From assembly GCA_900074745.1 (NCBI GenBank), contig LT598467.1:310001-374000 (forward strand): a DNA stretch of 64,000 nt, given 5' to 3'. Positions 28,966 through 39,651 of this stretch are shown one piece after another. Origin of the DNA: Lachancea mirantina (lineage: Eukaryota > Ascomycota > Saccharomycetes > Saccharomycetales > Saccharomycetaceae). The notes beneath the pieces are model-generated. The model did no database searches and had not been told where the DNA came from. It saw only the letters and a program-made list of their open reading frames with translations. Positions within the stretch are counted from its first letter, which is position 1. Each line of letters begins with the position of its first letter. Made by a program: the position numbers and the translations under genes.

Positions 28966-29547
28966 TCAGGCACCCTTACTCATTTCGACGTCGGGTGCCT
29001 TATCAAGGGCATTTTTAGAGCCACCAATTACCCTCTCGGCCATGTCGTTAACCCTAAGTAATTTAAGAGTGCTCATGGATCCGAAGCTCAAATTCCATTT
29101 CCTCAAAAACGTCACGTTCTCCGGATCCATCAAATCGGGAGCCAGAAACCCAGATTTCAGTTCTTCCGATTCCGCATCTCTCCTTTGCTGCAAAAGAACT
29201 TGTCTGTTACTCGGAGGTCTATTTGCCCTTCTTTTGGCCTTCAAAATCTCGAGCTCTTCGTCATCGCGTCCAACAAATTCCTTGACAAAAACTGTGATTT
29301 CTTCGAGCGAAAAAGACTTTCTTTCTTCAAAAGATGAAGAATTTATTACTTCCTGGATGAATTTAAAGCGCGCAAGCTCGTAGCTTCGACGATCATTATA
29401 TGCCTTTTTTTTTGCCGCAATTGTCTGTTCTCTCAGCGTTGAAGTAGCCAATTGCTGCAACTTTCTTCCCTTAGGGTGCACTCTAGTTCCCTTCTTACCC
29501 GCTTTCAAGTTTTTTTGGACCTTGGCCAAAGATTTAGAGACTGGCAT
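28966..29547 (-). CDS. TMA16: Ribosome biogenesis factor Tma16
   Basis: The 193-residue basic protein starts MPVSKSLAKVQKNLKAGKKG, close to yeast Tma16 (178 residues, YOR252W), a pre-60S and translation-associated factor. The N-terminal region is rich in Lys and Arg (VHPKGRKLQQLATSTLREQ). A more acidic helical middle follows (SLEEITVFVKEFVGRDDEE). The start is the ATG at 29547. The same frame is open for 24 codons upstream from a TTG, with a basic sequence, but no ATG supports an extension. It converges on MRX4 with a 47-base gap. Confidence 0.9.
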   Translation of the reverse strand: MPVSKSLAKVQKNLKAGKKGTRVHPKGRKLQQLATSTLREQTIAAKKKAYNDRRSYELARFKFIQEVINSSSFEERKSFSLEEITVFVKEFVGRDDEELEILKAKRRANRPPSNRQVLLQQRRDAESEELKSGFLAPDLMDPENVTFLRKWNLSFGSMSTLKLLRVNDMAERVIGGSKNALDKAPDVEMSKGA

Positions 29548-29751
29548 GTTCTTGAAGAATTTCAAAGCACCTGTTCGCCAAGTGCGAAGAGCTCTTAGGC
29601 CTGGCTCGACAGATCGCAAGTGTGCAAGGTGAAAAATTTCAGCTGTTCGTCTTCGTCAAACATGATAAATGTCGTCGGATTACAGCAGATGGATTCAATA
29701 CGCTGGTGATAGACTATGCTGGCAAGCGTTATCTTTACTGTAGCCCATCAA

Positions 29752-32700
29752 TCACCACTCATCGGTCAGCTCCAATATGTCATTTATTTGCTGCGTTTTG
29801 AAATTAGAATTGGAGTTCTCATACTTGATTTTGGAATAATATACGGGACAATCCTGAGAATCACATTTCAGGACGACCTTTTCCATGTTGTCTACGACAT
29901 TTTTCGTTAGGGGTTCACAACACGAGCGACAGACTGTTAATATGTCTTTCAGTTTTGTTTGGTTAGAGAATTTGGTATGGAGTAGCATTGAGATGGCTTC
30001 CCGCTTATTGGCTAAACAATCGTCGCACAGAAGAGGTGAACGGTTTTCTTGCAGGCGTTGGCGACAATTTACACAGGACGTGAGTTTCATAAATTTGGGA
30101 AGCTGATTTTCTTTTGATTTGTTTTGTATGAAACCTTGTACTCTGGATAGTTCGTTATACCATTCCTGTATGTCGACTCCCATGAGATTGAAAAAGCGCT
30201 GAAGTGGAGGTATGAGCGTTTTGGTAATGTAGTAAGTAGAGTCAAGCTCTAAATCCTCATTAGCAAGATACTTGTCGGGCGGAATGCATCTTTCGCGCAA
30301 GATTTGACCAGACCTTCCCTTGATCACGACATAAGAAACTCTTTCTTTGTATTGCGGCTCAGCCCGGCGGTCATCCTTCATCTTTTTGGTTGCCACTAAA
30401 GCTCCTGCTGGCTGAGTCTTTTCACTCTTGTAGCTTCCCAGCTTAACTTCTTTTGCAAAACAAAAGTCTTGAACGGAGACTTCGCCTTTCATGATTTTGG
30501 TAAACTGCTCCTGAAGATAGGCTTTAACCAAAGAAAGGTCCTTGGTGTCAAATAAAATTCTGAGACATTTTTCAACAATTTTTTGCTGTGCGGGATGTCC
30601 ATCTCTTCTCACAGTTTCAATGCCCTTAGCGTCAAAAAACGGTACCTTTTGAGCTTCCTTTTCATACGAGTAACCAACGTATCTTTTTTTACTCACCAAA
30701 ACGCACGGATGATATACTTTTTCAAATTGCAGCTTTATAGGTTGAGGATTGGCACTTGTGACCGCCGCAGCCATTTCCCTACCAAACTCGAACGCCTCAT
30801 CTCTGGACTTCCCGGGAAAATAAACAAATAAACTGTCAGTGTCGCCATAGACCACCTTCGCTCCCCACTTAACATTCTTTTCAATCAAGCTTATTGCTTT
30901 ATCTAGAGTTTCTCTCCCAGTTTGTACTATACTATCCGCTATGTCCGAGCAGGGCATGCGCCCGGAAAAAGAAGCAGACGTATAACCGTAAGTAACATTG
31001 GCGAGGAGCTTCAAGGCCACTTGTTTATTGTTTAAAAGTTTTGAAATAGTATCGTTCTTACCTTTAAGATCACTCATCGTTGACTTCACCAAAAATCTAG
31101 TGTCCAATATATCATTTAGCATTTTGGACAGCATCGATCTTCTGACATCGCTCTTTACAAAGATTGAGCCATTCGGTGACACCCGTATGCTTTTCTCCAT
31201 TTTTGACAGAAAGTTAGGAGGACAATCTAGTTTGACGGTGCCAACTTCATTTCGATGAAGTCTGAGGTCGTGAACTCTACCAAGAATGGTCGAATAACAG
31301 TAATTGTAAGCAATCATGATCGAGGGGTACAATGATTGGAAGTCCAAGACCACCAATGGGCTTTTATAGAATGCAGATTCAGGTTCCATTACCATTGGGA
31401 TACATTCGAGGGCCTTTTGGTTGCGAACGTCCCACTTACTGGGAGAGCTCAACAAGAAATGTTCGGACTTGCATAACCTCGCCAAGACTGATTCGACCTT
31501 AAACTGGGAGCCACGGTAGAAGACAGAATAGAAATCTATCCCAAGAAGCCGAGCTTGCTCTACTGTTTGGGGAATAGTTTGCTGATTCTGCAAAAGTCTG
31601 AGGTCAACCTCAACCCTCTTTCTCCAATAACTGATGACAGTTACCAAAGAAGTTATATCATCAGCAGATTTCCACAAAGCACTTAAATCCTTAAAGGAAA
31701 AGTGTGGCAGGCGCTCATGGAGTACATGAAAAGCAAGATTTTCTAAAGTATATTTCAAAACATTTACGGAGGACCTCATCATACGCCAAATGTTCAAAAT
31801 ATGCCTTCCTGGTACTGTTACACCCGAAGTATGTGTTCTACCGTACCTGTCGGTCCTTCTCTTGGTATCACTCATTTTGAGTCTAGAGATTTCTTCCGTG
31901 AAATCTAGCCCAAAGGCACATTCAAAGCGCTCAATAATATACCCCCAAGAACCAGAATTTACCTCGTAGCCCGAAAGAATATCAGGATCTAGAAGAAGGA
32001 CGAGGTTCGCAAAGGCATCGAGCAAGTCGTATTCAGAATTGTAGAATGCGACGGGCACCTTGCCAGCTGCCTGTTCTATTCGGGTCATCAATAAGGTATT
32101 CCCGTCGTCCGGACAGAGCACGAATACGCCTTCTTCTGCTAAACCGATATCTATCGTAAATGAACCCTCTTCAACCCTCCAGAAAATCATCTGAATGGCG
32201 TCATACTTAGGATCTGGTATAAGTGGACCTCTGGTATTTACATGCACCTCGGCACACAAGTGAGATAGCGGTTCATGATCTCCATGGCTCAGTTTCTTCA
32301 ATGAGTCATTACTTTTATACTTGTACCCAAATTCATTGCTTGAGTTCTTGTAATCAATCTGCGAACGATGATTGTACCCTTTCCCTTCCGAAACCTTTTC
32401 TGCCTGAGAGATAAAATTAAAGGTGGGAGGAGGTGGCAAATATCTCCAGAAGGTGGAAAGACCCTGTCTTTCGTTTCGTTCATAAGGGTCTTCAAGACTA
32501 AGTGCCTTGCGACACGACAAATGCGGGGAAGTGAGGCTGAAGTGTCGACCCGAGTAAACATATTCTTTCCTTTTAAGATCCAAAGGATTTGAAAAAAAAG
32601 GCCCCTGATAGCGGATCTTTGGTAAACCGCATGACTCTAAATCATTCAAAATGGTGTCAAACATAACTGAACAAGGATAGTACTTCCATGAGTTCGGTGG

Positions 32701-34248
32701 CTGCGGTATGCTTTCTGAGCTCGACAAAATGATTTTACTCCGTTTTGAAGGTCCGTGATTTGCAATTTCGTTCGCGTTTAGAGCCTGACTCTTCCTTTTC
32801 AGCAAATTTTGGGTCAAGGTCTCATCATCAATTAACTTGAGCGGCTGTTCCGATTCTGAGGGTGAGCTTGTCACGATTTCCTTGACTCCGGCTTCGTCGG
32901 CTTCGCCGACTTCGCTTTCGCCCTCATCAGAGCCTTCGGAATTTTCCGGCTCAACTGACATTTCTTTGAGAGCAGTTGTCTGCCTAGGAAAGATAGTTGT
33001 GCCAGCACCAAAATCGGCTTTTTCTAAAAAAGTGAGTGGTTCCGGCTGCAAATTCAGGAGCGCATCACTCGGGGTTGTTGCAAAGTTGAATAACGGCAGA
33101 GCCGTCTTGTCAGGATTGGCTATTCCTGGACTCTTAGTCGCAGTTCTTTTCTCTGCTTTCTTTAAAAATTGTTGGAGTTCCCTATCGTTCTGCCAGATGT
33201 GCTCGTCAATGGTTCGCTTGAGTTCCTGAGGTTCAGACCAGGGATCCAAGCCGAATTGTTGGCGGAGAGCTTCGATTTGATTCCAAAGTTCTTTAGTCGA
33301 AGATATAAAAAGAGTCTTGCCGTTATCAGTCAAGCTTCCTTCGAAAAGAGTGTTGTGAAGATCACGATACTCAAGGCTTCTTCTGTTATCAATGTGCTGC
33401 GCCAAAATATCTATTTCGAGCAGACTATGGCCCATTCTCTTAAAAGACCGGTCGAGACAATTTTCGCCGCCTTTGTTGAATCTATTCAGAAATCTCGTCA
33501 GGTCCTCTGTCTCGTAGAGCACATTGACCGAGTTCTCCTCGTTCAAAACTGGTGTACGAAAATAACAATTGGTAGCTTTCAGCCATGAACAACCGTAAAG
33601 ATTGTAGTCGGTAGAAAATTGAAGTAGAAAAGGTAAGTGCGATTCATAAGTTTTCCTCTTTAATCCATCGAATTTGCCCTGCCGCAAAAGATCAGAAAGC
33701 TTTGTAGTATAAGCAGGATTCAGCATAGTAATTTTATAGAAAGCTCTCCAGCCGCAATGATACCCATAAAATGGAACGCCTTTGACGACACAAACGTCAG
33801 CGATGAATCTTAAAAAATCGATACCACTTTTATCTGGATTTTCGTCCTTGGCAACATCACCTGAATCTCCTGAGTTTCTATCAGTTTTGCGTTTCTTGGT
33901 CTTTTTGTTAACTGTCGCTTCTGCTAGTCGAGTTTCCACATATTGATGCAATTGCGAACATCGAGTTTTAATCGTCTCTATGCTATCCTCGTCGTCTCCA
34001 TCATAATCTATGATGATATATGGCAAAACGCCATGAATATGACACAGAATGCGGTGACCAGTTGGAAGGGCTCCATAAACTCTAATAACTGGTACGTTAC
34101 CAAACTTCAAGTTAGGAAGACTATTACCAAAACTACGGTCCAAAGAACTTGGTGAAGTCAGATAGAAGTCATGAGCGTTCATTTGGATATGGACATGATT
34201 TTCAGACAGACTCAAACTCGTTGCGTTGAAGCTACCATCACTGCTCAT
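29752..34248 (-). CDS. REV3: DNA polymerase zeta catalytic subunit Rev3
   Basis: Rev3 is the B-family catalytic subunit of the translesion polymerase zeta, responsible for most induced mutagenesis. The protein has 1498 residues, against 1504 in yeast. Visible parts: N-terminal domain with VRVYGALPTGHRILCHIHGVLPY style sequence; a low-complexity middle; an exonuclease-like domain; polymerase motif A DFQSLYPSIMIAYNYCYSTI; motif B (KQVALKLLANVTYGYTSAS); and motif C YGDTDS (about 1133-1138). Two C-terminal cysteine clusters follow (CVNCRQRL, CDDC, then CRSCCEPL and CDSQDC), the second being the Fe-S site that contacts Pol31. Nothing is truncated. Confidence 0.97.
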   Translation of the reverse strand: MSSDGSFNATSLSLSENHVHIQMNAHDFYLTSPSSLDRSFGNSLPNLKFGNVPVIRVYGALPTGHRILCHIHGVLPYIIIDYDGDDEDSIETIKTRCSQLHQYVETRLAEATVNKKTKKRKTDRNSGDSGDVAKDENPDKSGIDFLRFIADVCVVKGVPFYGYHCGWRAFYKITMLNPAYTTKLSDLLRQGKFDGLKRKTYESHLPFLLQFSTDYNLYGCSWLKATNCYFRTPVLNEENSVNVLYETEDLTRFLNRFNKGGENCLDRSFKRMGHSLLEIDILAQHIDNRRSLEYRDLHNTLFEGSLTDNGKTLFISSTKELWNQIEALRQQFGLDPWSEPQELKRTIDEHIWQNDRELQQFLKKAEKRTATKSPGIANPDKTALPLFNFATTPSDALLNLQPEPLTFLEKADFGAGTTIFPRQTTALKEMSVEPENSEGSDEGESEVGEADEAGVKEIVTSSPSESEQPLKLIDDETLTQNLLKRKSQALNANEIANHGPSKRSKIILSSSESIPQPPNSWKYYPCSVMFDTILNDLESCGLPKIRYQGPFFSNPLDLKRKEYVYSGRHFSLTSPHLSCRKALSLEDPYERNERQGLSTFWRYLPPPPTFNFISQAEKVSEGKGYNHRSQIDYKNSSNEFGYKYKSNDSLKKLSHGDHEPLSHLCAEVHVNTRGPLIPDPKYDAIQMIFWRVEEGSFTIDIGLAEEGVFVLCPDDGNTLLMTRIEQAAGKVPVAFYNSEYDLLDAFANLVLLLDPDILSGYEVNSGSWGYIIERFECAFGLDFTEEISRLKMSDTKRRTDRYGRTHTSGVTVPGRHILNIWRMMRSSVNVLKYTLENLAFHVLHERLPHFSFKDLSALWKSADDITSLVTVISYWRKRVEVDLRLLQNQQTIPQTVEQARLLGIDFYSVFYRGSQFKVESVLARLCKSEHFLLSSPSKWDVRNQKALECIPMVMEPESAFYKSPLVVLDFQSLYPSIMIAYNYCYSTILGRVHDLRLHRNEVGTVKLDCPPNFLSKMEKSIRVSPNGSIFVKSDVRRSMLSKMLNDILDTRFLVKSTMSDLKGKNDTISKLLNNKQVALKLLANVTYGYTSASFSGRMPCSDIADSIVQTGRETLDKAISLIEKNVKWGAKVVYGDTDSLFVYFPGKSRDEAFEFGREMAAAVTSANPQPIKLQFEKVYHPCVLVSKKRYVGYSYEKEAQKVPFFDAKGIETVRRDGHPAQQKIVEKCLRILFDTKDLSLVKAYLQEQFTKIMKGEVSVQDFCFAKEVKLGSYKSEKTQPAGALVATKKMKDDRRAEPQYKERVSYVVIKGRSGQILRERCIPPDKYLANEDLELDSTYYITKTLIPPLQRFFNLMGVDIQEWYNELSRVQGFIQNKSKENQLPKFMKLTSCVNCRQRLQENRSPLLCDDCLANKREAISMLLHTKFSNQTKLKDILTVCRSCCEPLTKNVVDNMEKVVLKCDSQDCPVYYSKIKYENSNSNFKTQQINDILELTDEW

Positions 34249-34344
34249 CCCTTCATGTTCTGGTGGCGATTTTTCTTTCTAAAGGTATAATTCTTATATT
34301 AAGTTTAGTAATGAAAGCTTCAAAGTTGACCACTATAAAGAGAG

Positions 34345-34911
34345 ATGAACAACCTAAATACTATCGTATACATCAAGATCGCTAGAAAGAAGCGTGAAAA
34401 TTTCCAAGATCCTGCAGAGTTTGTTTGGGACCTGCAAAAGGACAAAGAACTGTGGATTAAGGTATCAAGATCAGGTAACAATGGTGGATCTATTGACTGG
34501 GTGAAACTATCGGAGGAGCTTCATGCGCCTGAATACTTTCTACGCAAAAGAAGCTACAGACTTTTTGCAACACATTTGAGGAGTTTTAAGCACCAAATCG
34601 TGTCTCAGAAAGAGAAACGGAGTGTCGATTTAAGTGCCGACAAGGGTCATGCAAAGGGCACATCTGTTGATGATAGGGAAAAACTGGCTCTCAAAAACAT
34701 ATATAACGACAACATCAACGAAAAAGTCAACGACAATGACAACGACACATCATCGTCTAAGGTCGTGCAAAATCTTAGGTCGTCTAAGATATTGAGAAAT
34801 CGTCTTCCTTTTAGTGAGAAGAATGAAGGTACATCTTCAAGCGAATACTCAAATTTAAGTGTGAGTAAATCGGCACTGGAGGAAGCACTGCTAGACCGCC
34901 TTCAACTCTAA
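34345..34911 (+). CDS. ATG29: Autophagy scaffold protein Atg29
   Basis: Atg29 joins Atg17 and Atg31 in the scaffold that builds the pre-autophagosomal structure. The 188-residue protein starts MNNLNTIVYIKIARKKRENF and keeps the conserved N-terminal region with FVWDLQKDKELWIKVS and PEYFLRKRSYRLFATHLRSF. The C-terminal half is low in complexity (Asn/Asp/Ser-rich), as in yeast (213 residues). Its stop codon overlaps the end of SET6 by 21 bases on the opposite strand. It is divergent from REV3 with about 96 bases between the starts. Confidence 0.93.
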   Translation: MNNLNTIVYIKIARKKRENFQDPAEFVWDLQKDKELWIKVSRSGNNGGSIDWVKLSEELHAPEYFLRKRSYRLFATHLRSFKHQIVSQKEKRSVDLSADKGHAKGTSVDDREKLALKNIYNDNINEKVNDNDNDTSSSKVVQNLRSSKILRNRLPFSEKNEGTSSSEYSNLSVSKSALEEALLDRLQL

Positions 34912-36042
34912 CGAACACCTATCGCAGGTGCAGTTGAAAAACCAATTTTCAGAGAAACTTTTTTGTCGTTCTTTAACATCAAGATCCAAAATGCCAGAAT
35001 AATCGATGCAAAGCTGTTCGTTAGCATTGATGTCCTTATTAGTCACGAAGTGAAGTGTATTTCCAATCCTTCTCTTGTCGACGTTTGGGGCGCACGAATG
35101 GTTGAAAAACGACGCTTCTGGGATCATCCAGTACCCTAGAAGCTCGCGCGCATCAGATTGCAGCCCCAGTTCCCATATTCCGAATGAATTGGCATAATCT
35201 GCTCCTATGATGTGTCTGAACAGAGTACTTGTCAAGAAAGACTTCAACTCGAAAGGGAGAATGATATAGAGCGTCTGAAAGATTTTGATTTGAGACATCA
35301 ACAAACTCGGAGCTCGCCTTATTTTAGAGATCTCATTCGACTGCAGACACTCGAAAGCCTGATTTCTGGTGCACAACTCTTTCTTAAGATTGTCAGCACG
35401 GATACGCCATAGAGTGTCGATTACGAAACGCACAGAAATGTATTCTTCCTCTGTAAGAATTGGGGCCTCCATTTGTTGGCGTGTGTCTTTCAGTTTGCTG
35501 AGGCGAGGGATCCATTCGGTTTCGATTTGACTCCATCGTTGCTCGATGTGTTTGTTGATATCCGCAGCGATCGGATCAGCACCTGTTTCCTCCGACTTTT
35601 GGGCTGCTCTGGCTTTATTTTGGCTTTGAAATAAACGCAAAAGCTTTTCAAAAGATATTAAAAGTACAGAAACATCTCGGAGGGTTAGAAAATCACGACG
35701 ACATAGGTCCGAACAAAACCAAAGTCCCGCTCCTAAGAAACTGCCTTTTTTCAGGAGAGTCTCCATTTCCTTGCCAGATGGGTAAATCTTGATTACAAAA
35801 GCCTGCAAATCCTCTGCACTCAGTTTAAACTTCATGGTATTTCCACCTTCGTAATGGAAACATCGGTGACACACTTCTTTGCGGAAATCGTAACATACCG
35901 TGCAGCCTACGGGCTCTTTCGATTCGAGAATGATTGTTCCGCGAGAAATATTTCTTTGAGCGAAACAAGCGCGACCACCATAATTGGTTTGTCGTACCGC
36001 GAAAAACCCCGATAAATGGAGACCTTCTGGAGAGGGTGTCAT
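34891..36042 (-). CDS. SET6: SET domain protein Set6
   Basis: The 383-residue protein matches Set6 (YPL165C, 373), a SET-domain protein of the SMYD-like group with no assigned substrate. Split SET elements are visible: GGRACFAQRNISRGTII near the start, cysteine-rich CTVCYDF, CHRCFHY and WFCSDLC between about 48 and 115, and the catalytic block EASFFNHSCAPNVDKR with the closing DYSG and CTCDRC near the C-terminus. The NHSC core is intact, so it could be an active methyltransferase. It starts at the first ATG (36042). Confidence 0.93.
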   Translation of the reverse strand: MTPSPEGLHLSGFFAVRQTNYGGRACFAQRNISRGTIILESKEPVGCTVCYDFRKEVCHRCFHYEGGNTMKFKLSAEDLQAFVIKIYPSGKEMETLLKKGSFLGAGLWFCSDLCRRDFLTLRDVSVLLISFEKLLRLFQSQNKARAAQKSEETGADPIAADINKHIEQRWSQIETEWIPRLSKLKDTRQQMEAPILTEEEYISVRFVIDTLWRIRADNLKKELCTRNQAFECLQSNEISKIRRAPSLLMSQIKIFQTLYIILPFELKSFLTSTLFRHIIGADYANSFGIWELGLQSDARELLGYWMIPEASFFNHSCAPNVDKRRIGNTLHFVTNKDINANEQLCIDYSGILDLDVKERQKSFSENWFFNCTCDRCSLELKAV

Positions 36043-37043
36043 TAATACCCTAAAGGAAGACAGAGCCCATCGCAGGCTTTTCTCTGTTGATAGGCCTCAT
36101 GAAGTTTTCCATGCACTATGCAGAAAAACTTCGAGAAGGCCACGTGACAATTGGACTTCGACAATGTCAGAATACTTCAAGAGGCTTTTTTCACTGAAAT
36201 GCTGTCCGTCTTGGTTGTTCTCTTTATGATCCTTCTTTTCTCGAGTTTCTTTATGATGGGGGTTGATTTCATAGGATATTGACCCGTCATTACTTTTCAA
36301 TAGATGCCTTTTATATCGAGACGGAGCAGCTATTTGGTCGAAACTATTTCTTTTAGGGATTCCATCAATTGGTGCTATAGTATGACTAGCAATTATTCGC
36401 AGTAGTCAAGTTGCGAAGTTATTGTCGAAACATTTGCTGTGAAGGAATGTTGCCGAAACTCATAAGATGACATAAAGTTGGCTACGATGTTAAAAAAAGG
36501 TAAAAGGCAATTTGGAAAATCTAGCGGTGTTTCGTGTTAAACGCAGGAGCTGTTAACAATCGGAAACTGCGGTTCTTTCTTTTCGACCCCGAATCGTTTA
36601 TTAGTTGTACGGCTTCGGGAGTCTTCAGGTCCTTGACGCTCTCAAGACGCCAAGTTAGGTTACCATACGCCCCGAATCATTAGAAAAGGTCACAGCTTGG
36701 AAGTTAGAAACTCTTAGTATACGCCGAGTCTCTTTTGTTGATTCAAATCACGACACCAACCGCTTTAATAGGATGTCGTTCAATGGAGAGAATTGTTATA
36801 ATAAGCCAGCGTTCCGTTTAAGGAATGACCTACTACATATACCGAAAATCAAAGAGCTGTTTAGTTATGTCATGGCAATTTTGAGCCAGCTTGATCACCT
36901 TTCACCTCTATCTATCTATGATACATGGTTTCCTAAATTCCACTTATCAGGACATGTGAAGATCTTAAGTTAAGAAGATAATAGATCAATGACTCTTAAA
37001 CAAACAAAACCCAATATCAAAACCGCGAACATTGCTTATCACA
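36043..37043. other. 1.0-kb divergent intergenic region SET6-TUM1
   Basis: No gene is supported. A 66-codon ATG ORF (36773-36973, MSFNGENCYNKPAFRLRN) ends 70 bases before TUM1, but I recognise no family. CCCCGAATC occurs twice (36587-36595, 36670-36678), each followed by an ATTAG variant. Small hairpins occur around 36600-36650. No tRNA signature is seen. Confidence 0.45.
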
Positions 37044-37952
37044 ATGTCATTATATAAACTGATTACTCCAAGAGCTCTACAAGAATTGATTCAAAAAGAG
37101 ACCGCTCGCCGTGTTATACCCGTGGATTCTACTTGGTATCTCCCTAATGCTAACAAAGATGCCAAAGAGGAATTTCTGGAAGTCGAACGGATTCCTAAGG
37201 CGACATATTTTGACATTGACGCTGTCAAAGATGTGAGTTCTCCTTATCCACACATGCTACCATCATTGTCGATGTTTAACAAAAGTATGAGCGACCTAGG
37301 TCTTCTGCAAAGTGATGTTTTGGTCGTTTATGACCGGAACGGGATTTTTAGTGGACCACGTTGTGCTTGGACTTTCAAACTATTTGGTCACAAATATGTG
37401 TTCCTTCTTAACGATTTCAAGGCCTATAAATCCATGGGATTTCCTTTGGAGAATTCTCCTAGAACCACGCTATCCGACTTACCACCTACGAACTACAATT
37501 CTACAACCGACTTGACCAAGGAAGAAACTGTTTCCTTCGATGACATGCTAAGTCTTGTCCAGTCTGGCGAATTGAGCAAGAAATACAACGTTTTCGATGC
37601 GAGAAGCACAGGCCGTTTTACCGGCCAAGCTCCAGAGCCCAGACCTGGTCTTCCCTCCGGTCATATTCCAGGTAGTCAATCACTTCCTTTCACGGAGGTC
37701 TTGACTGATGGTTCTTATGATGAAAACGCTGCAAAGATAAAAGAGCATCTAGACGCTTACATTGAAAAAGCTCAACTAAAACTGGACCCGTCCAATCCCA
37801 CAATTGCTCTCTGCGGAACTGGTGTGTCTGGTGTTATTATCAAGTCTGCTCTTGAGCAAGCTGGTGTACCCAATGTTAAACTCTACGATGGAAGCTGGAC
37901 AGAATGGGCCATGCGAGTTGATCCATCTCTTATTGCCAAAGGCTCAAATTGA
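37044..37952 (+). CDS. TUM1: Rhodanese-domain sulfurtransferase Tum1
   Basis: Tum1 passes sulfur from Nfs1 to Uba4 for Urm1-dependent tRNA wobble thiolation. The 302-residue protein (304 in yeast) has tandem rhodanese domains: an inactive N-terminal one (about 1-145) and a C-terminal one with the catalytic loop CGTGVSG (Cys257). The linker PEPRPGLPSGHIPGSQSLPF and the GSWTEWAMRVDPS end are typical. Start is the ATG at 37044 (MSLYKLITPRALQELI); the frame reaches four codons further to a TTG. Followed by CLP1 in the same direction, as YOR251C and YOR250C. Confidence 0.95.
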   Translation: MSLYKLITPRALQELIQKETARRVIPVDSTWYLPNANKDAKEEFLEVERIPKATYFDIDAVKDVSSPYPHMLPSLSMFNKSMSDLGLLQSDVLVVYDRNGIFSGPRCAWTFKLFGHKYVFLLNDFKAYKSMGFPLENSPRTTLSDLPPTNYNSTTDLTKEETVSFDDMLSLVQSGELSKKYNVFDARSTGRFTGQAPEPRPGLPSGHIPGSQSLPFTEVLTDGSYDENAAKIKEHLDAYIEKAQLKLDPSNPTIALCGTGVSGVIIKSALEQAGVPNVKLYDGSWTEWAMRVDPSLIAKGSN

Positions 37953-38141
37953 TTCAAGATAAACGTATATTTACAGCAGCTTATATAGAGCAGCTAAGGC
38001 TTGCAAGGTGAGCTTCTCACGCTTTCCCTGTTTGTAGTTGACTTTTTAGAATAGTCCTAGCCATAATAAAATTTCATAGATTCCAAATTTTGGTGATTAT
38101 CTCTTAACGATGGAAATTGAAAGTAACGACTAGACTACTAA

Positions 38142-39467
38142 ATGGCTGCTTTGCCAGGTCTTGCAGATAGTCTCACACCGCTAGAAGACACCAGTGATGG
38201 ACCAAAATCCCAAGAGGTAGTGATACCTGCGAACCACGAATGGAGAGTCGAGTCACCTCCGGACACCAAGCTGGTCATAAAAGTGAAATCCGGAATTGCA
38301 GAGATATTTGGCATCGAGCTTGCCCTTGAGCAAAATTACACTTTCCAGGGTATGAATTTTGCATTATTTGCCGTTGAAATGGTAGAATTGCAATATTCTT
38401 GCTTAGATTTTCCTAAAACCACAATTTCGGATGATACCAACATGAAATATATCTACAACCTGCACTTTTCCTTTGAAAAAATGAGAATATCAAGTTTTGA
38501 CGGTCCAAAGGTATTAATTGTGGGAGATTCATGCAGTGGCAAAACTTCCTTGGCCAAAATACTCTGTTCTTATGCGCTAAAAATTAAGTCATATCAGCCC
38601 GTGTTGGTCAATCTCAATCCGCAAGAAGGTGTGTATTCTGCACCTGGTTGCATTAGTGCAACACCCATATCTGATATTATCGATGTGACGACGCCAACTT
38701 GGGGCCAGAGTATGACTTCAGGCGCTACCAAATTACACTGCAAACAACCCATCGTCAAGAGCTTTGGACTGGAAAACATTTCCGATAACAAGCATCTCTA
38801 CAAAACTTTAGTACAGGATCTCGGCCAAGTGCTTTTAGAGAGATTGCAGAACGATCCAGTTGTGCGTCGTTCGGGTTTCATTATAGACACACCCCCCGTA
38901 TCACAACTCCTTGACGATCTGGAGCTTTTCAAGCTCATAGTGAAGACTTTTAAGGTGAATGCAATTGTTGTATGTGCGACAACAGATGATCTTGCGATCA
39001 AAATCGATGAAATTTTGAAGACTCAAACCATTACAATAGTGCGATTACCTCAATCGAGCGGTGTTGTAGCGGTTGACGACGTTCATAAACGATTTCTACA
39101 GCGAAATGCTATAAAGGAATACTTTTATGGCGACCACAATGTCACGCTAAGTCCTTACGTGGCGGGAGTTGACTTTGACATGGTCACCGTTTGGCAACCT
39201 CCAAGCATTTTAGAAAATCACGAATCTGATCCCACCGATCTACTTCCTGTCGAAGTAAACTCAAGTAACTTACAGCACGCGCTAATTGCGATCACTTACG
39301 CCCCACGTCGAGCTTCCAAAGATGAAGTTTTGCACAGCCCAATACTCGGGTTTGGCCTGATCATGGAAGTCAATGACGTGAGAAAGAAGCTTCGAATCTT
39401 GCTTCCTGTGCCAGGTAATTTGCCAGATAAAGCCATGATTTTGACGGCGTACAGATATTTAGAATAA
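38142..39467 (+). CDS. CLP1: Cleavage factor IA subunit Clp1
   Basis: Clp1 is an ATP-binding subunit of cleavage factor IA that, with Pcf11, acts in pre-mRNA 3'-end formation. The 441-residue protein (445 in yeast) has an N-terminal beta domain (about 25-115). The P-loop GDSCSGKT is at 128-135, followed by the polynucleotide-kinase fold (VNLNPQEGVYSAPGCISATP) and a C-terminal domain. Yeast Clp1 binds ATP but lacks kinase activity. The gene lies between TUM1 and APC5, all on the + strand. Confidence 0.96.
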   Translation: MAALPGLADSLTPLEDTSDGPKSQEVVIPANHEWRVESPPDTKLVIKVKSGIAEIFGIELALEQNYTFQGMNFALFAVEMVELQYSCLDFPKTTISDDTNMKYIYNLHFSFEKMRISSFDGPKVLIVGDSCSGKTSLAKILCSYALKIKSYQPVLVNLNPQEGVYSAPGCISATPISDIIDVTTPTWGQSMTSGATKLHCKQPIVKSFGLENISDNKHLYKTLVQDLGQVLLERLQNDPVVRRSGFIIDTPPVSQLLDDLELFKLIVKTFKVNAIVVCATTDDLAIKIDEILKTQTITIVRLPQSSGVVAVDDVHKRFLQRNAIKEYFYGDHNVTLSPYVAGVDFDMVTVWQPPSILENHESDPTDLLPVEVNSSNLQHALIAITYAPRRASKDEVLHSPILGFGLIMEVNDVRKKLRILLPVPGNLPDKAMILTAYRYLE

Positions 39468-39651
39468 AGTCAATACGAATTTTTACGCAAGGGAAGCCAA
39501 TCGTATTCAACTAGCATCAATTGGCGAAGAATTAAAATATCATCATTTTTGGGCTTGATTTTCGTTGATATTGAGACTGTTTTGAACTCAAAAAGACGTT
39601 CTATAGCTAAAGAACCGGCTTTAGAAAGAAATCTAGGATAACTTCAATTCT

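Noticed and set aside
29548-29619. Mitochondrial-targeted N-terminal extension of Tma16 from a TTG
   Set aside because: The 24 extra codons are basic and could mimic a presequence, but no ATG exists and yeast Tma16 begins MPV as here.
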